This document shows positions 55,278 to 63,993 of a stretch of DNA of 64,000 bases, one piece after another. Source of the DNA: Rhodocyclaceae bacterium (GTDB taxonomy: Bacteria > Pseudomonadota > Gammaproteobacteria > Burkholderiales > Rhodocyclaceae); NCBI GenBank assembly GCA_004379165.1, contig NKXK01000022.1:62001-126000 (forward strand), in the 5' to 3' direction. Made by a program: the position numbers and the translations under genes. The notes below the pieces were generated by a model. The model did no database searches and was not told where the DNA came from. It saw only the letters and a list, made by a program, of their open reading frames with translations. The first letter of the stretch is position 1; each line of letters opens with the position of its first letter.

Positions 55278-55958
55278 CTAAAGTAATCCGCGCTCGGCTA
55301 ACGAGAGTGGCTGGGCGTTGCCGGCAACGATGAAATGGTCGAGGACACGGACATCGACGAGCGCTAATGCCGATTTCAGGTTGCGGGTGAGCATTTCGTC
55401 GGCGCTTGAGGGTTCAGCGACGCCGCTGGGGTGATTGTGCGCCAGAATGACCGCCGCCGCATTGTTCGCCAGTGCTGCCTTTACCACTTCACGCGGGTAA
55501 ACCGATGTACTGGTTAGGCTGCCAGTAAACAGTTCGTCGGCCTTGATCAGCCGGTTTTGCGCATCCAGCCACAAGGCTATGAAGACTTCCTGCTGCCGAT
55601 GGCCCAGTTTCAGGCGCAGCCAGTCGCGTACGCGGCCTGGCGAGGTAAAGCTGTCTCGCACCTGCATTTCCTGATGCAAGGCCCGCCGGGCGAGTTCAAA
55701 GCTCGCCTTGAGTTGCGCCGCCTTGGCCATGCCGATGCCGGAAATGCTGGCCAGATCGTCCAGTGATGCCTCGACCAATGCGCCGAGACGGCCGTCGAAG
55801 CGGTGCAGGAGTTCGCGTGCCAGATCGACCGCGCTTTTCCCGCGAACGCCAACGCGCAAATAGATGGCCAGCAACTCGGCATCTGACAAGGCTGCCGGTC
55901 CCAGCGCCAGCAGTCGTTCCCGCGGGCGTTCTCCCTCCGGCCAGTCACTGATTCCCAT
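55278..55958 (-). CDS. radC: RadC family JAB1/MPN domain protein
   Basis: A 226-aa protein. The N-terminal part ([32 protein letters not shown]) includes a helix-hairpin-helix ([15 protein letters not shown]). The C-terminal part is a JAMM metalloprotease-like domain, with the motif [17 protein letters not shown]. Its role in DNA repair is disputed. The ATG at 55958 ([12 protein letters not shown]) is preferred to one 10 codons earlier. Divergent from coaBC. Confidence 0.93.
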   Translation of the reverse strand: MGISDWPEGERPRERLLALGPAALSDAELLAIYLRVGVRGKSAVDLARELLHRFDGRLGALVEASLDDLASISGIGMAKAAQLKASFELARRALHQEMQVRDSFTSPGRVRDWLRLKLGHRQQEVFIALWLDAQNRLIKADELFTGSLTSTSVYPREVVKAALANNAAAVILAHNHPSGVAEPSSADEMLTRNLKSALALVDVRVLDHFIVAGNAQPLSLAERGLL

Positions 55959-56003
55959 GGGCTTTCCGTTAGAATCCAAAGATTGCATTCTAATGGCAAG
56001 ACA

Positions 56004-57194
56004 ATGGAATTACAGGGAAAACGCATCGTCCTTGGCGTCACCGGCGGCATTGCTGCCTACAAGGCAGCCGAGCTGGTTCGCCTTCTCGGCAAGCAGGGGG
56101 CGGATGTTCAGGTGGCGATGACCGAAGGTGCGACGCACTTTGTGACGGCCACGACTTTTCAGGCACTGTCTGGCAAGCCTGTTTATCTGGATCAGTGGGA
56201 TGCGCGGATGCCGAATGCGATGGCGCACATTGATCTGTCGCGGCAGGCGGACCTCATTCTGGTAGCGCCGGCATCGGCAGATTTTATGGCCAGGATCGCG
56301 AACGGTTTGGCCGATGATCTGCTGGCGACGATGGTGCTGGCGCGGACCTGTCCATTGATGCTCGCCCCGGCGATGAATCGCCAGATGTGGGAAAACTCGG
56401 CGACGCAGCGCAATGTCGCGACGCTGGCCGAGGATGGTGTCGCGTTGATTGGCCCGGCCTGTGGCGAGCAGGCATGCGGCGAGGTCGGTGCCGGTCGTAT
56501 GCTTGAGCCGGAGGAAATTCTCGAGGAGGTGATCACCTTCTTTGCACCCAAGGTACTGTCCGGCAAGAAAGTATTGATTACGGCCGGGCCGACCTTCGAG
56601 GCCATTGATCCGGTGCGTGGCATCACCAATCTGTCATCGGGGCGCATGGGCTATGCGCTGGCACGTGCCGCTCAGCATACCGGTGCCGATGTGACGCTGG
56701 TTTCCGGGCCGGTTGCGTTGCCGGTGCCGGCGGGAGTGTGTCGTGTACCGGTGCGCAGTGCACTTGAAATGCATGAAGCAGTGATGCAGGCGGCTGGGCA
56801 GGCTGACGTATTCATCGCGGTGGCCGCTGTCGCCGACTATCGCGTCGCCAATGCCGCCGACCATAAATTAAAAAAGGATCACGGTGGCGTACCAGCGATT
56901 GAACTGGTCGAGAATCCGGATATCCTCGCTGACGTTGCCTCGCTGCCCGCAGCACCGTTCTGCGTCGGCTTTGCCGCCGAGAGCCAGAACCTCGAAGCCT
57001 ATGCTCAGGCCAAACGTCAGAAGAAGAAAGTGCCGTTGATTGCCGGCAACCTGATACAGGATGGCTTCGGCGGCGACGACAACCGGATTACCCTCTTTGA
57101 CGATCAGGGCGCCCACCCGCTGGTGCCAGCGCCAAAGTACGTGCTCGCCCGCCAATTGATCGAGCACATTGCAAAACTGACAGGAAACCGCTGA
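56004..57194 (+). CDS. coaBC: Bifunctional phosphopantothenoylcysteine decarboxylase/synthetase CoaBC
   Basis: Makes phosphopantetheine for coenzyme A in two steps. The N-terminal flavoprotein half (CoaC) has [19 protein letters not shown], an active-site His in [23 protein letters not shown] and [16 protein letters not shown]. The C-terminal half (CoaB) starts [28 protein letters not shown] and includes [10 protein letters not shown] and KLKKDHG. Length of 396 aa is typical. The preferred ATG is 56004; a TTG seven codons earlier is possible. Overlaps dut by one base. Confidence 0.96.
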   Translation: MELQGKRIVLGVTGGIAAYKAAELVRLLGKQGADVQVAMTEGATHFVTATTFQALSGKPVYLDQWDARMPNAMAHIDLSRQADLILVAPASADFMARIANGLADDLLATMVLARTCPLMLAPAMNRQMWENSATQRNVATLAEDGVALIGPACGEQACGEVGAGRMLEPEEILEEVITFFAPKVLSGKKVLITAGPTFEAIDPVRGITNLSSGRMGYALARAAQHTGADVTLVSGPVALPVPAGVCRVPVRSALEMHEAVMQAAGQADVFIAVAAVADYRVANAADHKLKKDHGGVPAIELVENPDILADVASLPAAPFCVGFAAESQNLEAYAQAKRQKKKVPLIAGNLIQDGFGGDDNRITLFDDQGAHPLVPAPKYVLARQLIEHIAKLTGNR

Positions 57195-57643
57195 TGCACC
57201 GTATTGACGTAAAAATTCTCGACTCGCGTTTGAACGACACGCCGCCCCACTACGCGACGCCGGGTTCTGCCGGCCTCGATCTGCGTGCCTGCATTGCGGA
57301 ACCGCTCGACATCCAGCCAGGACAGACCGTGCTGGTGCCGACCGGCATGGCAATCCATCTCGCAGATCCTGGGCTGGCGGCAATGATCCTGCCTCGTTCC
57401 GGACTCGGCCATAAGCACGGCATCGTGCTGGGCAATCTGGTTGGTTTGATCGATAGCGACTACCAGGGCGAATTGATGGTTTCGGTATGGAATCGCGGTC
57501 ATCAAGGATTTTTGCTCAATCCGCTGGATCGGATTGCCCAACTGGTCGTCGTGCCTGTCCTGCAGGTGGCTTTCAACGTCGTCAGTGACTTTTCTGCCAG
57601 CGATCGCGGAGACGGGGGGTTTGGTAGTACCGGAAAAACTTGA
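57194..57643 (+). CDS. dut: dUTP diphosphatase Dut
   Basis: Hydrolyses dUTP to dUMP to keep uracil out of DNA. Five trimeric dUTPase motifs are visible: [43 protein letters not shown], and the C-terminal [10 protein letters not shown] arm. Length of 149 aa is normal. It overlaps coaBC (coaBC-dut is a classic pair). Confidence 0.97.
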   Translation: MHRIDVKILDSRLNDTPPHYATPGSAGLDLRACIAEPLDIQPGQTVLVPTGMAIHLADPGLAAMILPRSGLGHKHGIVLGNLVGLIDSDYQGELMVSVWNRGHQGFLLNPLDRIAQLVVVPVLQVAFNVVSDFSASDRGDGGFGSTGKT

Positions 57644-57700
57644 AAGGCGGCCGTAAGCAAATTACGATTTAATTATTTGCTTTTAAGTGGGGGAAGAGTG

Positions 57701-58315
57701 ATGCGTTCGATGAAGAAAATCCTGGCCGGGGCCGTCATCTCGGTGCTTAGCGTTGGCAGCCTGGTTGCCGCCGAGAAGGTGGATCTGGCTAAAGCTGAAG
57801 AAATCGTTTCCGGTCGCTGCTTTCTCTGCCATGGTCTGGAAGGCGAGTCAGCCAGTCCGGTCTTCCCGCGTCTGGCGGGTCAGCACGCCGAATATGTCGC
57901 CCGCCAGCTGGCTGATTTCAAGTCCGGCAAGCGCAAGAGCGACACCATGAAGCCGCAGGCGGAAGAGCTGACGCCGGCGGAGATGAAGGCCATTGGTGTC
58001 TTCTTCGAGAACAAGAAATTCGGTGGCCGCCCTGCCAAGGATGCTGAACTGCTGGCTGTCGGCAAGTTTGTTTATAACCGTGGTAACCAGTTCACAGGCT
58101 TGCCCAGTTGTGCCAGCTGCCACGGTCCGAATGGCCTTGGTTCGCCGCAGTTGCCGCGTCTGGCCGGCCAGCACCCGCGTTACGTCGAGGACCAGATCAA
58201 GCAGTTCAACAAGCGCGAACGTAACAACGACAATGCCGTTATGCACACCGTCGCCTCCAAGCTTTCCGAGCTGGAAACGCATGCCGTCGCCGAGTACGTG
58301 GCCACGCTCGAATAG
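57701..58315 (+). CDS. Di-haem cytochrome c4
   Basis: A 204-aa exported cytochrome. After a signal (KKILAGAVISVLSVGSLVAAE) two similar domains follow with CFLCH (first haem) and CASCH (second). Distal Met ligands lie in the DTMKPQAEEL and NNDNAVMHTVA segments. It would carry electrons to a terminal oxidase. The ATG at 57701 has GGAAG seven bases upstream; an ATG three codons later is possible. Located next to soxF in a convergent arrangement. Confidence 0.92.
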   Translation: MRSMKKILAGAVISVLSVGSLVAAEKVDLAKAEEIVSGRCFLCHGLEGESASPVFPRLAGQHAEYVARQLADFKSGKRKSDTMKPQAEELTPAEMKAIGVFFENKKFGGRPAKDAELLAVGKFVYNRGNQFTGLPSCASCHGPNGLGSPQLPRLAGQHPRYVEDQIKQFNKRERNNDNAVMHTVASKLSELETHAVAEYVATLE

Positions 58316-58372
58316 TTTCCGGCGATCGCCGTTTGACTGCGGGTCGCTGATGCGGCCCTCTTTTTGCGCCAT

Positions 58373-58400
58373 TAAAAAGGCCACCCGAGGGTGGCCATTT
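58373..58400 (-). terminator. Intrinsic terminator after soxF
   Basis: GGCCACC / GGTGGCC stem (58379-58396) with a 4-base loop. On the minus strand the T-run TTTTTAAT follows, so it ends the soxF transcript. It may also act weakly on the cytochrome c4 message. Confidence 0.75.
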
Positions 58401-58417
58401 GCATGGGGCTAGGTGGA

Positions 58418-59695
58418 TCAGGCCAGCATGTCTGCCCAGATGTTCTTGGCCCAGCCGATTGCAACCTTGCCTTCCAGCTCGTTACGGGCAGCAGAGACGC
58501 CACCGGCGCCCTTGACAGGTTGCACGACCTTGGTCGCAGCATCGTACTGGTGGATCGAAGCAACGTGGATGACATTCTTGGCATCGACGAAGCTGTAGCA
58601 GGTATTCATCACCACCGGTTCCGGGTTCGGTTCGATGCCGGAAAGCATGTTGAGAATCGCTGCTGCGGCCAGTTTGCCGTGCTGGTTGGCCATATGGCCG
58701 GACTTGGGCATGGTCGGTGCCGGGAAGATGGCGTCGCCGATGACATGGATGCCGGGGGTGCTGGTCGATTCCATCGACAGCCAGTTGATGTCCACCCAGC
58801 GGTTATTCACCAGCTTGATGCCGGATTTGTGAGCGATGTCGCCAGCGCGATGCGGTGGCACGACGTTCAGCACGTCGGCCTTGAACTTGTCGAACTCCAG
58901 AACGGCAGTGTTGGTCGCTACTTCGACATCCTTGACTTCGCTGTTGTTGCGGTACTCAATGATGCCCTTGTAAAGGTCTGCCCAAGCCTTGGTGAATAAA
59001 GGTTTCTTGGACTGGACGTCTTCGTTGGCATCGAGAATGACAACTTTCGATTTGGGCTTGTGCTGCTTGAAATAGTTGGCAACCAGGCAGGCGCGCTCGT
59101 ACGGTCCCGGCGGGCAGCGGTAGGGTGCCTTCGGGATGGAAATGGCATACACGCCGCCGTCGTTCATATCTTCCAACTGCTTGCGCAGGGCAACGGTCTG
59201 CGGGCCGGCCTTCCAGGCGTGCAGGATCTTGCTCTGGGCTTCGGCTGACTTCAGGGTCGGGATCTCGTCCCACATGAAGTCGACACCCGGAGATAGTACC
59301 AGGCGGTCGTAGCTCATAGCGCCGCCGTTTTTCAGGGTGACTGTCTTCTTGACGCCATCAACGGCGACGACATCGTCCTGGACGACTCGGATGCCCCATT
59401 TGTTCTTCAGGCCGTCGTAGCTGACGGTGATGTCTTCCATGGTTTTGGTGCCACCAATGACCAGGTTGGAGATCGGGCAGGAGATGAAGGTCGGGTTACG
59501 TTCGATCAGCGTGACTTGGACGCCGCCTTCGCTCCACATGCGCAGGTATTTGGCGACCGTAGCGCCGCCGTAGCCGCCGCCAACGACGACGACATGACCG
59601 CTGGCCTTGCCGCCACCGGCACAGCCGTAAAGAGAAGCCATGGCGCCAGCTGCAGCACCTGCCTTGAGAAAATCACGACGTTTCATGAGCATCAT
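58418..59695 (-). CDS. soxF: Flavocytochrome c sulfide dehydrogenase flavoprotein subunit SoxF/FccB
   Basis: A 425-aa exported flavoprotein that oxidises sulfide, passing electrons to the partner cytochrome. It has a twin-arginine signal (KRRDFLKAGAAAGAMASLYG), an FAD-binding GGGYGGATVAKYLR, the Cys of FISCPISNLVIGG and a later YRCPPGPYERACLV, and GIHVIGDAIFPAPTMPKSGHMANQHG, all typical of FCSD. ATG at 59695; an ATG three codons later is possible. Co-transcribed with the small cytochrome (12-base gap). Divergent from the ArsR regulator and soxCDYZ. Confidence 0.92.
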   Translation of the reverse strand: MMLMKRRDFLKAGAAAGAMASLYGCAGGGKASGHVVVVGGGYGGATVAKYLRMWSEGGVQVTLIERNPTFISCPISNLVIGGTKTMEDITVSYDGLKNKWGIRVVQDDVVAVDGVKKTVTLKNGGAMSYDRLVLSPGVDFMWDEIPTLKSAEAQSKILHAWKAGPQTVALRKQLEDMNDGGVYAISIPKAPYRCPPGPYERACLVANYFKQHKPKSKVVILDANEDVQSKKPLFTKAWADLYKGIIEYRNNSEVKDVEVATNTAVLEFDKFKADVLNVVPPHRAGDIAHKSGIKLVNNRWVDINWLSMESTSTPGIHVIGDAIFPAPTMPKSGHMANQHGKLAAAAILNMLSGIEPNPEPVVMNTCYSFVDAKNVIHVASIHQYDAATKVVQPVKGAGGVSAARNELEGKVAIGWAKNIWADMLA

Positions 59696-59707
59696 TGTCT
59701 TGTCCCC

Positions 59708-60013
59708 TTATTTTTGCGCAGCGAAATAGGTGGCGATCAGGTCGAGTTGGGCGTCAGTGTAGCCCTTGGCGATCTGGTGCATGATCGAGGCCGGCTTGTC
59801 GCCGCTCTTGAAATCAGCCAACTTCTGCAGGGTCTTGTCCTTGGGTACGCCAGCCAGCGAATCAAGGCCGGCACCCTTGACGGCGTTGCCGTTGGTGCCA
59901 TGGCAGTTGGCGCAGGTAGCGGCTAGGTTGCGGGCGAGATTGGGGTCAGCAGCGTGCGAGGTGCTGACCATGGCCAGCAGGCACAGGGCGGCGGCGGGGG
60001 CAAACAATTTCAT
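59708..60013 (-). CDS. Mono-haem cytochrome c subunit of flavocytochrome c sulfide dehydrogenase
   Basis: A 101-aa exported cytochrome: signal (MKLFAPAAALCLLAMVSTSHA), then ATCANCHGTNGNAV with the CANCH haem site, and the Met ligand probably in PASIMHQIAKGYTDAQLD. It immediately precedes soxF, the position of the electron-accepting FccA/SoxE-type subunit. AGGAGAT is the ribosome site. Confidence 0.85.
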   Translation of the reverse strand: MKLFAPAAALCLLAMVSTSHAADPNLARNLAATCANCHGTNGNAVKGAGLDSLAGVPKDKTLQKLADFKSGDKPASIMHQIAKGYTDAQLDLIATYFAAQK

Positions 60014-60097
60014 CGAAATATCTCCTCTGATTCGATTTTTCAGACGTCAGGCCATATAGCCATTTTGTAGCAAAGCGCTGTGATCCTGCACGGGGCG

Positions 60098-60111
60098 AAG
60101 GTTATAACCTT
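60098..60111. promoter_or_regulatory. Perfect palindrome in the sox divergent region
   Basis: AAGGTTATAACCTT is a 14-base perfect palindrome about 90 bases before the small cytochrome start and 97 before the ArsR start. A second half-site GTTATA occurs at 60171. ArsR-family operators are AT-rich palindromes of this size, so it is a candidate operator for the adjacent regulator. Confidence 0.5.
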
Positions 60112-60151
60112 TTGCCGATGTTTGCATGATGCACTGCAACAATATAAGTTG

Positions 60152-60180
60152 TTGACTATATAAGTGCGTAGTTATACACT
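60152..60180 (+). promoter_or_regulatory. Promoter for arsR-soxCDYZ
   Basis: TTGACT (60152) is followed after 17 bases by TACACT (60175), about 28 bases before the ArsR start. TATACA at 60173 is an alternative -10. A repeat of ATATAAGT at 60142 and 60158 surrounds the -35, possibly for regulator binding. Confidence 0.5.
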
Positions 60181-60207
60181 AATTCGTGATCTAAATCAAA
60201 AAACAAC

Positions 60208-60543
60208 ATGGACGAGACGCTCAGGGTATTCGATCAGGTGGCCAAGTATTTTGCCTTGCTGGCAGATCCTACCCGCCTGCGCGTGCTCTCCTGCCTCTGT
60301 GCAGACGAGCGTCCCGTAAACGAGGTGGTGGAACAGATAGGCCTGACGCAGGCCAATATCTCGCGGCATTTGAACATCCTTTACCGGGCGGGCGTCGTCG
60401 ATCGGCGCCGGGAAGGAAATTCGGTGCTGTACCGCGTCATCGATCCGAATTTCGTCGACATCTGTCGCACGGTCAGCATCACGGTCGCTAGCAACGATCT
60501 GGGTGCCAAGATGGGTGTGCCTGCGTCGGCGGGTAGTCTTTGA
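60208..60543 (+). CDS. ArsR/SmtB family regulator, SoxR-like
   Basis: A 111-aa winged-helix repressor: FALLADPTRLRVLSCLC at the start, the recognition helix LTQANISRHLNILYRAGVV and wing RREGNSVLYRV. Cys29, Cys31 and Cys86 could form a thiol sensor as in the sox-associated repressors SoxR/SqrR, although the spacing differs from theirs. Its place between soxF and soxC argues for control of both divergent units. No clear ribosome site precedes the ATG. Confidence 0.85.
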   Translation: MDETLRVFDQVAKYFALLADPTRLRVLSCLCADERPVNEVVEQIGLTQANISRHLNILYRAGVVDRRREGNSVLYRVIDPNFVDICRTVSITVASNDLGAKMGVPASAGSL

Positions 60544-60571
60544 AGTTAAACAGCGGAGGGGAGTAATCTCA

Positions 60572-61921
60572 ATGAGCGATTTGGCTAAACAACCGGGGCA
60601 CTTGAAGAAGGCGCCGGAAAACTTCCTGTCGGACGGGCAGATCGAAGCCGTTGCGGCAGGTCGTCGCGATTTCCTGCGGAAGAGCTTTCTGGCAGCCGGT
60701 GCGGCCATGGCGGCACCGCTGGCGGCACGAGCCGCCGAGCAGGGCGATCCGAACATCCTGAACTTGCCGGAGTGGTCCACCACGCTGGGCAAGCCGGTGG
60801 CGACTAACCCGTATGGCATGCCCTCGAAATTCGAGAGCCAGCTGCTGCGTCGCGAATCGCCGGGCCTCGCCCGTGTCGGCGGCGCCTCGGTGTCTTTCTG
60901 CCCGCTGCAAGGCCTGTTCGGCATCATTACGCCGTCCGGCCTGCACTTCGAGCGCCATCACCAGGGCTGGCAGGATGTCGATCCGACCAAGCATCGCCTG
61001 ATGGTCAACGGCTCGGATGAGTCGCTGCTGAAGAAGCCGAAGGTCTACACAATGGACGAATTGATGCGCCTGCCGCCGGTATCGCGCATCCACTTCATCG
61101 AGTGCGGTGCCAACACCGGCCTCGAGTGGGGCAATGTCGCCGTGCCGACCGTGCAATACACCCACGGCATGCTTTCATGCTCCGAATTCACCGGCGTGCC
61201 GCTGAAGACGCTGCTGGAAGACTGCGGTGTCGATTACAAGAAGGCCCGCTATGTGCTGGCCGAGGGTGCCGACGGTTCGTCGATGACCCGGACCATTCCG
61301 ATGGAAATGGTCGAGTCCGGCGAAGTGATTGTCGCCTACGGCCAGAACGGCGAAATGCTGCGTCCGGAAAACGGCTATCCGCTGCGTCTCGTCGTGCCCG
61401 GCGTGCAGGGTGTGTCCTGGGTCAAGTGGCTGCGCCGCATCGAAGTCGGTGACAAGCCCTACGCCACCAAAGACGAGGCGGTCCATTACATCGACCTGCT
61501 ACCGAACGGGTTGCACCGTCAGTACAGCTCGATTCAGGAGTGCAAGTCGGTCATTACCACCCCGTCGGGCGGCCAGACGCTGCTTAATAAGGGTTTCTTC
61601 AACGTCTCCGGCGTCGCCTGGTCAGGCCGCGGCAAGATCAAGCAGGTCGATGTCTCCTTCGATGGCGGCATCAACTGGAAGACGGCGCGTATCGAAGGGC
61701 CGGTCCAGAACAAGGCGCTGACGCGCTTCAATGTCGATTGGGTGTGGGACGGCAAGCCGGCCATCCTGCAGTCACGTGCCATCGACGAAACCGGCTACGT
61801 TCAGCCGACCTACGGCCAGCTGCGCAAGGTGCGCGGCACCAAGTCCATCTATCACAACAATGCGATCCAGTCCTGGAAGGTCGTTGAAAGCGGGGAGGTT
61901 ACCAATGTTCAGGTTCTCTAA
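60572..61921 (+). CDS. soxC: Sulfite/sulfane dehydrogenase subunit SoxC
   Basis: A 449-aa molybdopterin protein that, with SoxD, oxidises the sulfane sulfur of SoxY-bound intermediates. The twin-arginine export signal is RRDFLRKSFLAAGAAMAAPLAARA. IHFIECGANTGLEWG follows, probably with the Mo-ligand Cys, and HGMLSCSEFTGVPLKTLLEDCGV, YPLRLVVPGVQGVSWVKWLRRI are sulfite oxidase-type features. GGAGGGGAG precedes the ATG at 60572. It overlaps soxD. Confidence 0.93.
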   Translation: MSDLAKQPGHLKKAPENFLSDGQIEAVAAGRRDFLRKSFLAAGAAMAAPLAARAAEQGDPNILNLPEWSTTLGKPVATNPYGMPSKFESQLLRRESPGLARVGGASVSFCPLQGLFGIITPSGLHFERHHQGWQDVDPTKHRLMVNGSDESLLKKPKVYTMDELMRLPPVSRIHFIECGANTGLEWGNVAVPTVQYTHGMLSCSEFTGVPLKTLLEDCGVDYKKARYVLAEGADGSSMTRTIPMEMVESGEVIVAYGQNGEMLRPENGYPLRLVVPGVQGVSWVKWLRRIEVGDKPYATKDEAVHYIDLLPNGLHRQYSSIQECKSVITTPSGGQTLLNKGFFNVSGVAWSGRGKIKQVDVSFDGGINWKTARIEGPVQNKALTRFNVDWVWDGKPAILQSRAIDETGYVQPTYGQLRKVRGTKSIYHNNAIQSWKVVESGEVTNVQVL

Positions 61922-62969
61922 ATCGGTTATTGCCCGGTCGGTTGCCGCTTTTGCCCTGATTTCCGCGTCGACCGCAGGTTTTGCCTTCGACCATTTCAAG
62001 GGTGTCGGCCGTCAGGCCACGCCGTCGGAAGTGAAGGCTTGGGATATCGACGTGCGCCCGGACTTCAAGGGCCTGCCCAAGGGCTCGGGCAATGTCGAGC
62101 GCGGTAATGAGCTGTTCGAGGAAAAATGCGCCTCCTGCCATGGTTCCTTCGGTGAATCGAACGAAGTCTTCACGCCGCTGGCCGGTGGTACGACCAAGGA
62201 CGACATCAAGACCGGTCGCGTCAAGGGACTGTCTTCCGGCGAACTGCCACAGCGCACCACTTTCACTAAGGTGGCGACAATCTCGACGGTCTGGGACTAC
62301 ATCTACCGCGCCATGCCCTGGACGGCGCCTAAGTCGCTGAAGCCGGACGACGTTTACGCCATCCTGGCTTACCTGCTGAATCTGCAGGAGATCGTTCCCG
62401 GTGACTTCACGCTGTCCGACAAGAACATCGGCGAAGTCCAGAAGCTGCTGCCGAACCGTAACGGTATGACCACCGATCACGGCATGTGGCCCGGCGCCCC
62501 AGCCAAGAAGGGCGGTATCGGCAACGGGGGCATTCCGGACGTCAAGAACACGGCCTGCATGAAGAACTGCAAGACCGAGGTCCAGATCGGCTCGACGCTG
62601 CCAGATTACGCCCGTACCGCCCATGGCGAGCTGGCGGATCAGAACCGCAACTTCGGCCCGGTGCGCGGTACCCGCACGCTGGGTGCCGAGGCGGCCAAGC
62701 CGGCGGCAGCAGCCAATCCGGCACTGGAACTGGCGACCAAGAACGGCTGCATGGCCTGCCATGGCGTCAACAACAAGATCGTCGGTCCGGGCTACAACGA
62801 AGTCGTCGCCCGCTACAAGGACCAGCCGGATGCCGAAGGCAAGCTGACCGCCAAGGTCAAGGCCGGCGGTCAGGGCGTCTGGGGCTCGATCCCGATGCCG
62901 CCGAACGGTCATCTGAAAGATGAAGAAATCAAGACCCTCGTCCAGTGGATCATGGCTGGCGCCAAGTAA
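61905..62969 (+). CDS. soxD: Di-haem cytochrome c SoxD
   Basis: A 354-aa exported cytochrome that accepts electrons from SoxC. Signal MFRFSKSVIARSVAAFALISASTAG, then CASCHGSFGESNEVFTPLAGG, VWDYIYRAMPWTAPKSL, and near the C-terminus CMACHGVNNKIVGP give the two haem sites. GGGGAGG precedes the ATG at 61905, which overlaps the soxC stop by 17 bases. The end of the signal region resembles a weak dispersed-repeat piece (TTTCCGCGTCGACCGCAG). Confidence 0.93.
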   Translation: MFRFSKSVIARSVAAFALISASTAGFAFDHFKGVGRQATPSEVKAWDIDVRPDFKGLPKGSGNVERGNELFEEKCASCHGSFGESNEVFTPLAGGTTKDDIKTGRVKGLSSGELPQRTTFTKVATISTVWDYIYRAMPWTAPKSLKPDDVYAILAYLLNLQEIVPGDFTLSDKNIGEVQKLLPNRNGMTTDHGMWPGAPAKKGGIGNGGIPDVKNTACMKNCKTEVQIGSTLPDYARTAHGELADQNRNFGPVRGTRTLGAEAAKPAAAANPALELATKNGCMACHGVNNKIVGPGYNEVVARYKDQPDAEGKLTAKVKAGGQGVWGSIPMPPNGHLKDEEIKTLVQWIMAGAK

Positions 62970-62998
62970 CGCAACACCCACCTTTTAAAGGAGAAGTT

Positions 62999-63466
62999 AT
63001 GAACAACCAACGTCGTAATGTACTGAAGTCCGGTTCCGGTGCTGCGCTGCTCGGCATGTTGGCCGCTGCCGGCATCATCAATCCCGGCATGGCGCTGGCC
63101 GACTGGAACAAGGCGGCCTTCGACGCCAAGAGCATGGCCGATACGCTGAAGGCGCTGGGCGTTGCCGGCACCACTGACAGCAAGGACGTTCAGGTCACCG
63201 GTCCGGACATCGCCGAAAACGGCGCCGTGGTGCCGGTCGGTGTGTCGTCCACGCTGCCGAATGTCAGCATGGTCGCCATCCTGATCGAGAAGAACCCGAA
63301 TGCGCTGTCGGCGACCTTCAACCTGCCGGAAGGCACGGAAGCCAACGTCCAGACCCGCGTCAAGATGGGCCAGACCTCCAACGTCTACGCGCTGGTCAAG
63401 TCGGACGGCAAGTTCTTCATGGCCACGAAGGAAATCAAGGTCACGCTGGGCGGCTGCGGCGGCTAA
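62999..63466 (+). CDS. soxY: Thiosulfate oxidation carrier SoxY
   Basis: A 155-aa carrier to which sulfur intermediates are bound. Twin-arginine-like signal NNQRRNVLKSGSGAALLGMLAAAG, then a beta-rich domain and the C-terminal GGCGG swinging arm whose Cys holds the substrate. AAAGGAGAAGTT is an excellent ribosome site. Partner SoxZ is downstream. Confidence 0.96.
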   Translation: MNNQRRNVLKSGSGAALLGMLAAAGIINPGMALADWNKAAFDAKSMADTLKALGVAGTTDSKDVQVTGPDIAENGAVVPVGVSSTLPNVSMVAILIEKNPNALSATFNLPEGTEANVQTRVKMGQTSNVYALVKSDGKFFMATKEIKVTLGGCGG

Positions 63467-63499
63467 AACGGGCTCGAAGCTACTGCGCTCGGCATGACT

Positions 63500-63544
63500 G
63501 CGTTGCGCTTGCTCGCCGTGCAAATTGCACTGTCTCGCAAACGC
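63500..63544. other. Structured gap between soxY and soxZ
   Basis: The 147-base gap (63467-63613) carries an inverted repeat GTGCAAATTGCAC (63518-63530) nested in GCGTTGCG / CGCAAACGC arms. In a closely packed operon such a gap suggests an RNA structure that affects soxY/soxZ stability or ratio. Confidence 0.4.
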
Positions 63545-63613
63545 GCCTTGTCCTGCCTTCGCTCGCGACGCTTCGCTAACCGTTTTCACATTCATCGAAT
63601 TTAGGAGAAACAA

Positions 63614-63925
63614 ATGGGCAATCCAATGAAAATCCGCGCCGCCAACAAGGACGGCGTAACCGAAGTCAAGGCACTGATCAGCCACGAAATGGAAACCGGC
63701 CAGCGCAAGGACGCCAACGGCGCCATCGTTCCGGCCTGGTTCATTACCGAGCTGGTGGCCAAGCACGGCGACAAGGTGGTTCTGGCTGCCGAGTTCGGTT
63801 CTTCCGTGTCCAAGAACCCCTACCTCGCCTTCAAGTTCAAGGGCGGCGCCAAGGGTGAGAAGGTCGTTGTCTCCTGGAAGGACAACAAGGGCGATAGCCG
63901 TACCGACGAAGCCGTGATCGGCTAA
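63614..63925 (+). CDS. soxZ: Thiosulfate oxidation carrier SoxZ
   Basis: A 103-aa partner of SoxY, without a signal of its own (exported with SoxY). Conserved segments are VKALISHEMETGQRKD, IVPAWFITELVAKHGDKVV and ISKNPYLAFKFKG-like SVSKNPYLAFKFKG, all characteristic. TTAGGAGAA precedes the ATG. Confidence 0.95.
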   Translation: MGNPMKIRAANKDGVTEVKALISHEMETGQRKDANGAIVPAWFITELVAKHGDKVVLAAEFGSSVSKNPYLAFKFKGGAKGEKVVVSWKDNKGDSRTDEAVIG

Positions 63926-63934
63926 AAGCACGAT

Positions 63935-63966
63935 CGGCAGCAAGGCGACGGAGATCGTCGCTGCCG
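63935..63966. other. Hairpin between soxZ and soxA
   Basis: CGGCAG / CTGCCG outer stem and CGACG / CGTCG inner stem close a gap before the last gene. No T-run, so not a simple terminator; may adjust expression of downstream genes. Confidence 0.4.
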
Positions 63967-63993
63967 GATGCATTCCCCTCTTGAGGAGATTCA

